From NCBI GenBank assembly GCA_017963125.1, contig JAGCUA010000076.1, forward strand, positions 1-64,000: DNA of 64,000 nucleotides. The letters are read 5' to 3'. The notes under the pieces were generated by a model. The model ran no database searches. It saw only the letters and a list, made by a program, of their open reading frames with translations, and was not told the DNA's origin. Origin of the DNA: a bacterium (lineage in GTDB: Bacteria > UBP6 > UBA1177). Positions 34,977 through 42,521 of this stretch are shown here, piece after piece; position 1 is the stretch's first letter, and the number at the start of each line of letters is the position of its first letter. The position numbers and the translations under genes were made by a program.

Positions 34977-36346
34977 TCAAGAACTCCGATTTTTTTGATG
35001 ACTTCCTCAGCCATAAGATCTATCGAATAGAGATAAGCCCTGTCGTCCTGGAAACAGGAAACAAAAAGGTAACCCGTCGTATTTCCGGTACTTTTTGCGT
35101 AAAGCTGATATGGATGGCACTCTTTTTTGTCGTCTTTATAAGAGATTTCGTCGCGGACCGAGTTTCTCGCCGAATCGACGATGATAACCTTTTCGTCGGT
35201 CGGAGCCGCAACAAAAATCAAGTCTCCGATCCTCTGAGAATTTTTGCTTTCATCAGCTTCGGCGGCATCACTGTCGCCAGTCGATTCATCGTCGGCTGCT
35301 CTGGTTTCGACCTGATTTTCGGAGACATCGCTATCATCGATTTCATCGTCATCAAGCTCGTCGTCGTCATTTTCTTCCGCAGCATCGCTGTCGTCAGCCG
35401 TCTCGTCATCGCTTCCGGCCGCTTCGGAACTATACGGCAGTACCGCCATTTCGCCCAGATTGCCACTGACTGTCAGTGTTTTCACGATTTTAAGCTCCTT
35501 GTCCTCGATCTTAAAAGTCACGATCTGCGGCGCAGTGTCTTCATCGTATGCGTATTCGTAGGTGTCTTCGTTGTAAGTGTTCTGGAAAACGGCGTAAAAG
35601 ACCTCACCGTCGCCGGACTGTTTTATCGAGCGGACGTCAAAACCTTTAGTAGGAAGATCTATCGGAAGCTGAAGCACCGAAACATTGAACTCTTCAAGAG
35701 TCTCTCTCGCCTCAATGAGCGAAATATTGCCGGAACTCCTGTGTGAAGCAAGAAAATAACCTGAATTTTTGTCGTAAAGTATTTCAGTGACGCCGTATTT
35801 GAGTTTCGAAGTCTTTATCACTTTCCAATCTTCAGTGTCGATGATCGAAAGTTCGCCGTTCAGAATGTGAGTGACTAAAAGTTTCGACTCGTCTTCGTTA
35901 AGAATGAGCGCATAAGGCTCTTTTTTCGTTTTCAGGATGTCGGGGTAATCACCTTTCGTCCCTTCGTCGTATTGAAGCCTGTAAGAGCCCGATTTTCCCG
36001 CAACTTTTGCTCTGACAACGCCGTGTTTGTCGCGTGTGGTGACAAAAATGTCCTTTTCGTCGGCAGAGACTGTCATTTTGCCGGCAATCGACGGAACTAA
36101 AAGCGAATTTTTGAAGAGAAGGTCGCCGGAATCATCGATTTCCATAAGAACCATCTCACCGAAATCGTATTTGCGGTTCATGTTGCTGCTGAGGTAAATA
36201 AAACTCTTTCCGTCATCGAAAAAGTAGAAATCCGTTATGCGGTTTACGACTCCGTCTGGCGGATAAATGTATTTCGTGTCTGAATCACATGACATGAAAC
36301 ACAGCACAAAAACCGCAGGAAGGAGGAAGCGAAAAATTTTCGACAT
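34973..36346 (-). CDS. Lipoprotein with YncE-like beta-propeller and acidic insert
   Basis: The 457-residue protein has a lipobox CFMSC near residue 19 followed by Asp, which in E. coli favours inner-membrane retention. Blade-like repeats are visible: MTVSADEKDIFVTTRD, ALILNEDESKLLVTHILNGELSIIDTEDW, EILYDKNSGYFLASHRSSGNISLIEA and IFVAAPTDEKVIIVDSARN. An acidic low-complexity insert (about 310-375, rich in DDE, SD, AAE) interrupts the last blades. Function is unknown. It follows the acyltransferase gene by nine bases in the operon. Confidence 0.72.
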   Translation of the reverse strand: MSKIFRFLLPAVFVLCFMSCDSDTKYIYPPDGVVNRITDFYFFDDGKSFIYLSSNMNRKYDFGEMVLMEIDDSGDLLFKNSLLVPSIAGKMTVSADEKDIFVTTRDKHGVVRAKVAGKSGSYRLQYDEGTKGDYPDILKTKKEPYALILNEDESKLLVTHILNGELSIIDTEDWKVIKTSKLKYGVTEILYDKNSGYFLASHRSSGNISLIEARETLEEFNVSVLQLPIDLPTKGFDVRSIKQSGDGEVFYAVFQNTYNEDTYEYAYDEDTAPQIVTFKIEDKELKIVKTLTVSGNLGEMAVLPYSSEAAGSDDETADDSDAAEENDDDELDDDEIDDSDVSENQVETRAADDESTGDSDAAEADESKNSQRIGDLIFVAAPTDEKVIIVDSARNSVRDEISYKDDKKECHPYQLYAKSTGNTTGYLFVSCFQDDRAYLYSIDLMAEEVIKKIGVLE

Positions 36347-36355
36347 AAAAATCTC

Positions 36356-37252
36356 CTATTTGTAAACGCCGCGAAGCTCTTCTGGATGAAGGGAGGCGAC
36401 TTTTTTTCCAAGATTGTCCATAAACGCCTGCTTAAGCCCCGGATTATCACCGATTTCATCAAGAATATCAGAGACATATTCAGCTTTTCCGACGTTTATT
36501 CTTATATTTGACGTATGAAGTTTACCCTGCGATATCGGAAGCAGTTTTTCACCGCCTAAAATCGAAACCGGCTGAACGAGAACATTTTCTCCTGTATCTA
36601 TCATCCTGTAAACTCCGGCAAGAAAGTGATCCATGCTTCCGTCGCGGCTTCTTTTACCTTCAGGAAAAACGAGGAAAACTTTAACTTTTGCCTTGATGTC
36701 TTCGGCAACTTTCGCGGCAGCACGTGCGATAACGCGGATCGGATACGGAATAGGCACCGATGCAACAGTCTGCGACTGGGCAATAAGCAGCGAATTAAAG
36801 TGCATGCTTGCGAACTTTCTGACCGGATGAGAAAAAACCTTCGGCCCTGCGATCACGGCAAGCTGTCCTGCAAGACCCGCTTTTGCGAAATTTTCATCAA
36901 AAGCCGCGGCAAAAATATTGGCATCGGAATAACTGACGTGGTTCGCAACAAAAACGAGCCTGTCAGCCTTCCCTTCCGCGATCAGATTCAATGCGTTATC
37001 AAGATTTTCATCACCTTTGATATCGAATTTAAGCATTATATCGAGAACCAGTTTCATTATGTTCCGGACGAATTCGGAACCTTCCGAATAACCCCAGTCT
37101 GCCCCTGCAACTTCATATTTTTCCAGGAACTCAGAGACAGCACTGTCAGGCTGATTGTCAACAAAATCCCTGACAACGTGAACAATTTCGTCGGGGAGTG
37201 CATCTTCCCATCCTTTGAGCGTTTCATAAAGCAGCTTTTTTTCTTCTGACAT
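36356..37252 (-). CDS. PlsC-type lysophospholipid acyltransferase
   Basis: The 298-residue protein has the acyltransferase motif N-H-x4-D (ANHVSYSD) and the substrate motif FPEGKRSRDG, then a third block GVYRMIDTGENVLVQPVSI. These define the PlsC/1-acylglycerol-3-phosphate acyltransferase superfamily, which acylates glycerolipids at the inner membrane. I prefer the ATG at 37252 because GGAG stands six bases upstream; an ATG at 37264 is also possible. It is the first gene of the minus-strand envelope operon and is divergent from pepD. Confidence 0.85.
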   Translation of the reverse strand: MSEEKKLLYETLKGWEDALPDEIVHVVRDFVDNQPDSAVSEFLEKYEVAGADWGYSEGSEFVRNIMKLVLDIMLKFDIKGDENLDNALNLIAEGKADRLVFVANHVSYSDANIFAAAFDENFAKAGLAGQLAVIAGPKVFSHPVRKFASMHFNSLLIAQSQTVASVPIPYPIRVIARAAAKVAEDIKAKVKVFLVFPEGKRSRDGSMDHFLAGVYRMIDTGENVLVQPVSILGGEKLLPISQGKLHTSNIRINVGKAEYVSDILDEIGDNPGLKQAFMDNLGKKVASLHPEELRGVYK

Positions 37253-37360
37253 AAGTTTCTCCATGTCAATAACTCAAAACCGCAATTTTTATATTAAGCA
37301 CGTTTAAAAATCAAGTAATGACGGGAAAATTCCAATGTTTCGCGCCGTCTCTCATAATTT

Positions 37361-37388
37361 TTGCCGTAAAAAATAAAATCGCTATAAT
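37361..37388 (+). promoter_or_regulatory. Putative pepD promoter
   Basis: TTGCCG (37361-37366), 16 bases, TATAAT (37383-37388), 42 bases before the start codon in the divergent spacer. Confidence 0.6.
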
Positions 37389-37429
37389 GCTTTGTTTTGG
37401 TCTTTTTAACAATCATTTCGGAGGGAAAA

Positions 37430-38887
37430 ATGAACAACAAAATCCAGGCAGTTCTTGATTTGTTCGCAGAACTCGACAAAGTTCCGAGACAGAGCAAACA
37501 CGAAGAAAAAATCAGCGCATGGCTCGTTGACTGGGCCAAGAATCACGGGCTTGAGGCAGAGCGTGACGAATCAATGAACGTTCTCATCAAGGCTCCGGCA
37601 ACTCCGGGCTATGAAGACAAACCGATCGTCGTTATCCAGGGTCATATGGATATGGTCTGCGAAAAAATCGCAGGAAGCGCTCACGATTTCAGCAAAGATC
37701 CGATCAAATGCATCGTTGACGGCGAATGGCTGAAAGCTGACGGCACGACGCTCGGAGCTGACGACGGCATCGCTCTTGCAATGGGTCTTCTCCTTGCAAC
37801 GGATAAAGAAGTCGTTCATCCGCCGCTCGAACTCCTCTTCACGATCGACGAGGAAACGGGTCTCACCGGCGCGAACACGCTTAAACCGGGCTGGCTCAGC
37901 GGCAAAATACTCCTCAACATCGACACCGAGGACGAAGGCGTTTTCACGATCGGCTGCGCAGGCGGAAGAGACACCAAAATCGAACTGGAATGTTCTTCAA
38001 TGGCTGTTCCGGCAGACGACAAAGTCTATGAAATCAGAGTATGGGGGCTTTCCGGCGGCCACAGCGGCGTCGACATCAACCTGCCGAGAGGAAACTCCAA
38101 CATCATAGTCGCAAGACTTCTTGATGAAGCAGCAAGAAATGCAGCGACAAAACTTATCCACATCGAAGGCGGCAGCGCGCACAATGCGATCCCGCGTGAA
38201 ACCAAGGCTATAATCTCGACAGACAAAGATGTTGCGGCTGTTCTGGGAGCTCTCCGCGAAAAAATAATCGGAGAAATCGGTTATGCAGAACCCGGAATGA
38301 AAATCGACATCAATCCTGTTGCAAACATTTACCGCAACGAAATCAATCCTGAAGATACGAAAAAGCTCATCGGAATAATGATGGCTATGCCTCACGGCGT
38401 CGCAGCAATGAGCAAGGATATCGAAGGTCTTCCCGAAACATCGAACAACTTCGCAACGATCAAAATGAGCGAAGCAAGAGGACTGATCTCGGACAAAAAA
38501 CTGGTTTCGATACTTTCAAGCCAGAGAAGCTCGGTTGAAAGCAAGCTCGACTGGATTTCGAGAAAAATCGAAGCTATCGCAGTAGCAGCAGGTGCAAAGA
38601 CGGCGACAAGCGACGGATATCCGAGCTGGGAACCGAATCTGGAAAGCGAACTCAACAAAAAATGCGTCGAGATCTACAAAAAACTTTTCGGCAACGAACC
38701 GAAAGTCGAGATCATCCACGCAGGACTTGAATGCGGGATCATCGGCTCGAAGAACGAAGGAATGGACATGGTTTCGTTCGGCCCGACGATCAAAAACCCG
38801 CATACTCCCGATGAAAGACTTGAGATCGCAACTGTCGGAAAAGTCTGGGATTTCTGCGTAGAACTTCTTAAAGAACTCAGCAAATAG
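37430..38887 (+). CDS. pepD: Aminoacyl-histidine dipeptidase (PepD, M20 family)
   Basis: The 485-residue protein shows the M20 metal-site blocks VIQGHMDMVCEK, GTTLGADDGIALAMGL, LLFTIDEETGLTGA, LLNIDTEDEG and, near the end, IHAGLECGIIG. This set matches PepD, a cytosolic dizinc enzyme that cleaves Xaa-His and other dipeptides. The ATG at 37430 is preceded by GGAGGG. It could finish the breakdown of peptides released by the secreted proteases downstream. Monocistronic by position. Confidence 0.94.
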   Translation: MNNKIQAVLDLFAELDKVPRQSKHEEKISAWLVDWAKNHGLEAERDESMNVLIKAPATPGYEDKPIVVIQGHMDMVCEKIAGSAHDFSKDPIKCIVDGEWLKADGTTLGADDGIALAMGLLLATDKEVVHPPLELLFTIDEETGLTGANTLKPGWLSGKILLNIDTEDEGVFTIGCAGGRDTKIELECSSMAVPADDKVYEIRVWGLSGGHSGVDINLPRGNSNIIVARLLDEAARNAATKLIHIEGGSAHNAIPRETKAIISTDKDVAAVLGALREKIIGEIGYAEPGMKIDINPVANIYRNEINPEDTKKLIGIMMAMPHGVAAMSKDIEGLPETSNNFATIKMSEARGLISDKKLVSILSSQRSSVESKLDWISRKIEAIAVAAGAKTATSDGYPSWEPNLESELNKKCVEIYKKLFGNEPKVEIIHAGLECGIIGSKNEGMDMVSFGPTIKNPHTPDERLEIATVGKVWDFCVELLKELSK

Positions 38888-38897
38888 AGCTTTTCGA

Positions 38898-38946
38898 CTC
38901 TCTGCCGGGAGGCGTATTTTCGCAGGGAGATACTGTTCCGCCTCTC
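38898..38946 (+). other. Interleaved stems (candidate pseudoknot) after pepD
   Basis: CTCTCTGC (38898-38905) pairs with GCAGGGAG (38922-38929), and GGGAGGCG (38907-38914) pairs with CGCCTCTC (38939-38946). Each is 8 bp with one G-U. Their order is interleaved, so they form an H-type pseudoknot or two alternative hairpins. It lies in the 171-base spacer between pepD and the metallopeptidase gene. Confidence 0.35.
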
Positions 38947-39058
38947 ATCGGTCTGAAAGATCTTCTTTAAAAACATCACCGTTTAAAATTATTGACAAAA
39001 AAAATTGAGAATATTTATTGCTTTCAGATTTAAGTTGGTTTTTTTATAGGAGAAAAAA

Positions 39059-41359
39059 ATGAAAAAATTAGTTATCTCACTTGCACTCGTTTTTGCGGTT
39101 TTCGCTCTTTTCGGTGCAAAACCTGAATTTGAGGTGATCAAACCGGCAAAACCGATCACCGTTAAAAACATGTCAGCTTTTGTGGAGCATAAACTCCCTG
39201 CTTTGATTTCACTCAAAAGCCCGCTCTTCAAAGGTACGATCCAGAATTCAAATACGATCTCGGGAACAGCGATACACAGAGTTTCCTGGGTTTACAACGG
39301 GATTCCTGTCGTCGGCAGATACACCGTGATCAAAGAGAAGGACGGCAAAGTTGTTGATATCATCAACGGCATGGACAACTTCTCGATAGACACAAAACCG
39401 GCTCTTTCAGCTGAACAGGCGGCACTTGCTCTGGCAGGAAAACAGTTCGACAAAAAGAATCCCGATTTTATTTCGAATCTCGTGATAATCAGCAACGGTG
39501 ACGGCTACAGACTTGCATACCGCGTCCGTTTCCGTCCGATGAGCCCGGTAGACGGCAGATTCTTCTATGTCGATGCAAATAACGGAAGAGTTTTGCGCAC
39601 GGGAAACCTTGTAAAATTCGCGTCAAACAAGGCAAAAGTTTTCGACGAAAACCCCGTAAGCACTCCCGATCCGATAGAAGTCGATCTTCTCTGGGTCGGT
39701 GACGATGCAGAAGGAAAACTTTCCGCAGCAGCCGACGAAAAAGGGCTCAGAAAAGTCATTTCGGCTAACTGCCCCGATGAAGGAGAAACTTTCGACTATT
39801 ACGGCTACCAGATCCCGCGCTGCACGATCAGACAGATTGCAAACAAAGAAGAAAACGAAAGTTTCATCTACGAAGACTGGACAAACGGTCTTAACTACAA
39901 GCTCGATACCGATGATATCTATCCCGAAATCGCGCTTTACTACCACATAACGAAAATTTACGACTATCTTGCAAATCTCGGTCTTGAAGAATACACCGAG
40001 CTTCCGAACCACAAAGGCACGAACCCGATCATGGGTATCGCAAATTTCCAGATGATGGCGCAAAGCGGGCGCAGCATCAAGCTCCAGCCGATGGACAACG
40101 CTTTTTTCAGCAAATATGATCCTTATTTTGCCGAAATGTTCTACGGAGATTTCGAATACAACGAGAGCGACGCTCTTGTTTTCGGTCAGGGAACCAAAGC
40201 CGATTTTTCTTACGACGGAGACGTTGTCTATCACGAATTCGGCCACGGCGTAGTTGACGGCATCGCACAGTTCGCATACGAAGGCTGGCCCGACAAATAC
40301 GGTTTCAGCAACGAGATCATGGGAATGAACGAAGGTATGGCCGATGTTTTCTCGTTCATAATCACCGAGGATCCGTGCCTTGCAGAATATGTCGCGAAAG
40401 GAACCGGTCAGATGGGAGGCGCTGTCAACCTCGACGGCAAACTCTGTCTTAGAACGACGACAAACCCGAACCGCGTGAACGAGGATTTTAACGGCGAATC
40501 TCACAATGACGGTCTTCCGCTTGTCGGAGCGCACTGGGAGATTTATCAAAAAATGCTTGAAAAAGGCTTCACTAAAGACGATTTTGCCCGCATTTTCCTG
40601 ACAGCCCTTCTCTCTGTTCCGAACAGTGAAATAGGCTACAAGGAATGGGGAAAACTCATGGTAAAAGCTACCGGAGAAAGCGTTGCGGCCGACCTCAAGA
40701 ACGATGTTGAACAGATCCTCACTGACAGGAACTACTTCGAAGAAATCCGCGCAAGAGACGTTATGAACCCAACGGATTATTTCTACATGGGAGGAGTCGG
40801 CGACGGACGCTACACTGCATCGACCAATACTATCGAAATCGATGAAGACGACATTATCACGGAAGTAAGCCCGATGTATGTCCAGCTTTACTTCGACGTT
40901 CCTGAATGCATCGATACGCTCACCATTACGGGAATACCTTACGGAGAAAGCGGCGACCAGAGATATGCTCCGGAACTGACGGCGTTTGTCCGCGAAGGTG
41001 AGCCCGTGCTCTGGAAAGTCAACGATTATCCGGCTACGGTAAAATACGATAGATCCGTCGAAAGCGAAGACGGCAGCACATGGATTTTCCCGAATCTGGA
41101 ATCCGGCAAAAGATACTACATCAGCTTTGTAAACAGAGGACCTGCCGGACTTCTCTACAACCCGAAAGCGAAAGCGTCGTGGAAATCGGAAACAGAATGC
41201 GGCGCAGATCCCGAGGAATCAGGTGACGAAGAGCCTGCGACTGACGCAGATGAAGAAATTTCAGGAGACGGCGACGAGATCAGCGACGACGATATTTACA
41301 GAGACGACGAACCTAAGAAAGAAAAGAAAAGCAGCGGCTGCTCGATGACCCTTTTCTAA
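39059..41359 (+). CDS. Secreted M4/M36-type (thermolysin/fungalysin-like) metallopeptidase with SSGC C-terminus
   Basis: The 766-residue preproprotein has a signal peptide (MKKLVISLALVFAVFALFGA), an FTP-type propeptide (about 25-190: HRVSWVYNGIPVVGRYTVI, YVDANNGRVLRTG) and a zinc site HEFGHG with His392, Glu393 and His396. NEGMADVFSF supplies Glu425 as third ligand. A C-terminal beta domain and an acidic linker follow. It ends KEKKSSGCSMTLF, Cys six residues from the terminus, the tag shared with the C25 and S8 proteases. GGAG precedes the ATG. It probably degrades extracellular protein. The next gene starts on its stop codon (TAATG). Confidence 0.9.
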   Translation: MKKLVISLALVFAVFALFGAKPEFEVIKPAKPITVKNMSAFVEHKLPALISLKSPLFKGTIQNSNTISGTAIHRVSWVYNGIPVVGRYTVIKEKDGKVVDIINGMDNFSIDTKPALSAEQAALALAGKQFDKKNPDFISNLVIISNGDGYRLAYRVRFRPMSPVDGRFFYVDANNGRVLRTGNLVKFASNKAKVFDENPVSTPDPIEVDLLWVGDDAEGKLSAAADEKGLRKVISANCPDEGETFDYYGYQIPRCTIRQIANKEENESFIYEDWTNGLNYKLDTDDIYPEIALYYHITKIYDYLANLGLEEYTELPNHKGTNPIMGIANFQMMAQSGRSIKLQPMDNAFFSKYDPYFAEMFYGDFEYNESDALVFGQGTKADFSYDGDVVYHEFGHGVVDGIAQFAYEGWPDKYGFSNEIMGMNEGMADVFSFIITEDPCLAEYVAKGTGQMGGAVNLDGKLCLRTTTNPNRVNEDFNGESHNDGLPLVGAHWEIYQKMLEKGFTKDDFARIFLTALLSVPNSEIGYKEWGKLMVKATGESVAADLKNDVEQILTDRNYFEEIRARDVMNPTDYFYMGGVGDGRYTASTNTIEIDEDDIITEVSPMYVQLYFDVPECIDTLTITGIPYGESGDQRYAPELTAFVREGEPVLWKVNDYPATVKYDRSVESEDGSTWIFPNLESGKRYYISFVNRGPAGLLYNPKAKASWKSETECGADPEESGDEEPATDADEEISGDGDEISDDDIYRDDEPKKEKKSSGCSMTLF

Positions 41360-42333
41360 TGTTCGAATTTTTAGACAAAAATATAACTTCCGGACTTTAT
41401 TCCGCATATCAGTACGCATTTTTGAAAGGCAGCTTCATTTCGTGCGGCTGCGGAGGGACATTCGATTTTGATTCAAGCGAAAAGATCAATTATTCCACGC
41501 AGTTCGATCTGGCTTCGCTAACAAAGGCCATAGCCGCAGTTCCGATTTTCTACAGCCTTTTTGCATCAAAAGAACTTTTACCTGATGAAAAAATCTTCCG
41601 CTTTTTCTCCGGTGCAGGCAGAGAGATCACGCTCTACGAACTTCTGAGCCACACTTCCGGTTTCCCGGCATGGCTTCCTTTTTACGAGCTTGTTCCGGCT
41701 GAAAAATCTGCTAAAGAGAGGAAAAAAGAGGTCGAAAAAATCATTTTTGAGCACCAGACTTCCGACAAAACGAAGTGTTACAGCGATCTCAACTACCTTC
41801 TGCTCGGTTTTATACTTGAAAGAATATTTCACCAGCCGCTCGATGTGATCTTCAAGGACTTTTGCCGCAGCAACGACCTGTATTCAAGGCTCACTTATCA
41901 CCCGGCAAGAAGAACTCCGAAAACGGCTTTTTCAAAGCTGCGCAATGATTTCCCAGAAAAAACCGTTGAAGATGAAAACTGCTGGTTTTTAGGCGGCATT
42001 ACAGGTCACGCCGGGCTTTTCGGAAGCGCAGCGGAGGTCGTAGAATATTTTGACGGACTGATAAAAACGGACTGGTTCATGCCAACGGCAGAAAGACTCG
42101 GCTTTGCAGGTTTCGACCGGCCAGAAGGGAACGACTCAAACTACGGAAAATCGGCAGATCCCGACAGTTTCGGCCACCTCGGATTCACAGGAACTGCTTT
42201 TATGATCGACCCCGGAAAAAATGCGATAGCGGCGCTTCTCACTAATTCGACTCATCCGACTCCCGACAAACCCGAAAGGAAAGAACGGATAAAAAAGGCC
42301 CGTCAGAAATTTTTCGATTCGCCGGACTTCTGA
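41359..42333 (+). CDS. Serine hydrolase of the beta-lactamase/penicillin-binding class C family
   Basis: The 324-residue protein has the S-x-x-K motif as Ser53-Leu-Thr-Lys56, LLSHTSGFPAWLPF, a Y-x-N-type YSDLNYLLLGFILE, GGITGHAGLFG and GHLGFTGTAF as the KTG equivalent. This is the beta-lactamase-related serine hydrolase family (AmpC fold), which includes peptidases and esterases as well as lactamases. There is no signal peptide, which argues against a periplasmic lactamase. Its ATG overlaps the stop of the metallopeptidase, so the two are coupled. Confidence 0.85.
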   Translation: MFEFLDKNITSGLYSAYQYAFLKGSFISCGCGGTFDFDSSEKINYSTQFDLASLTKAIAAVPIFYSLFASKELLPDEKIFRFFSGAGREITLYELLSHTSGFPAWLPFYELVPAEKSAKERKKEVEKIIFEHQTSDKTKCYSDLNYLLLGFILERIFHQPLDVIFKDFCRSNDLYSRLTYHPARRTPKTAFSKLRNDFPEKTVEDENCWFLGGITGHAGLFGSAAEVVEYFDGLIKTDWFMPTAERLGFAGFDRPEGNDSNYGKSADPDSFGHLGFTGTAFMIDPGKNAIAALLTNSTHPTPDKPERKERIKKARQKFFDSPDF

Positions 42334-42521
42334 ACGGCACTTCGCGCGGGAACCTATATTTAAAAATAAGGAAAAGCCCTTGATTTTGATTTTTTTAAAG
42401 CTACAATTATTGGTTTTCGCTCCTTTTGAAAAAATGCCGATTTAATTAACATTTTTTCTAAGGAATTGTTTTTGCTTATATTTTAAGCTTTTTTGTTTGA
42501 TAATTTTCGGAGGTGAAAAAA

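Noticed and set aside
39623-40549. A 308-codon frame antisense to the metallopeptidase
   Set aside because: It is a shadow of the GC pattern of a gene with a verified zinc site; residues are low in complexity and resemble nothing known.
41359-42333. Reading the serine hydrolase as an antibiotic-resistance beta-lactamase
   Set aside because: It lacks a signal peptide and a KTG box and is coupled to a protease gene; the family is functionally broad.
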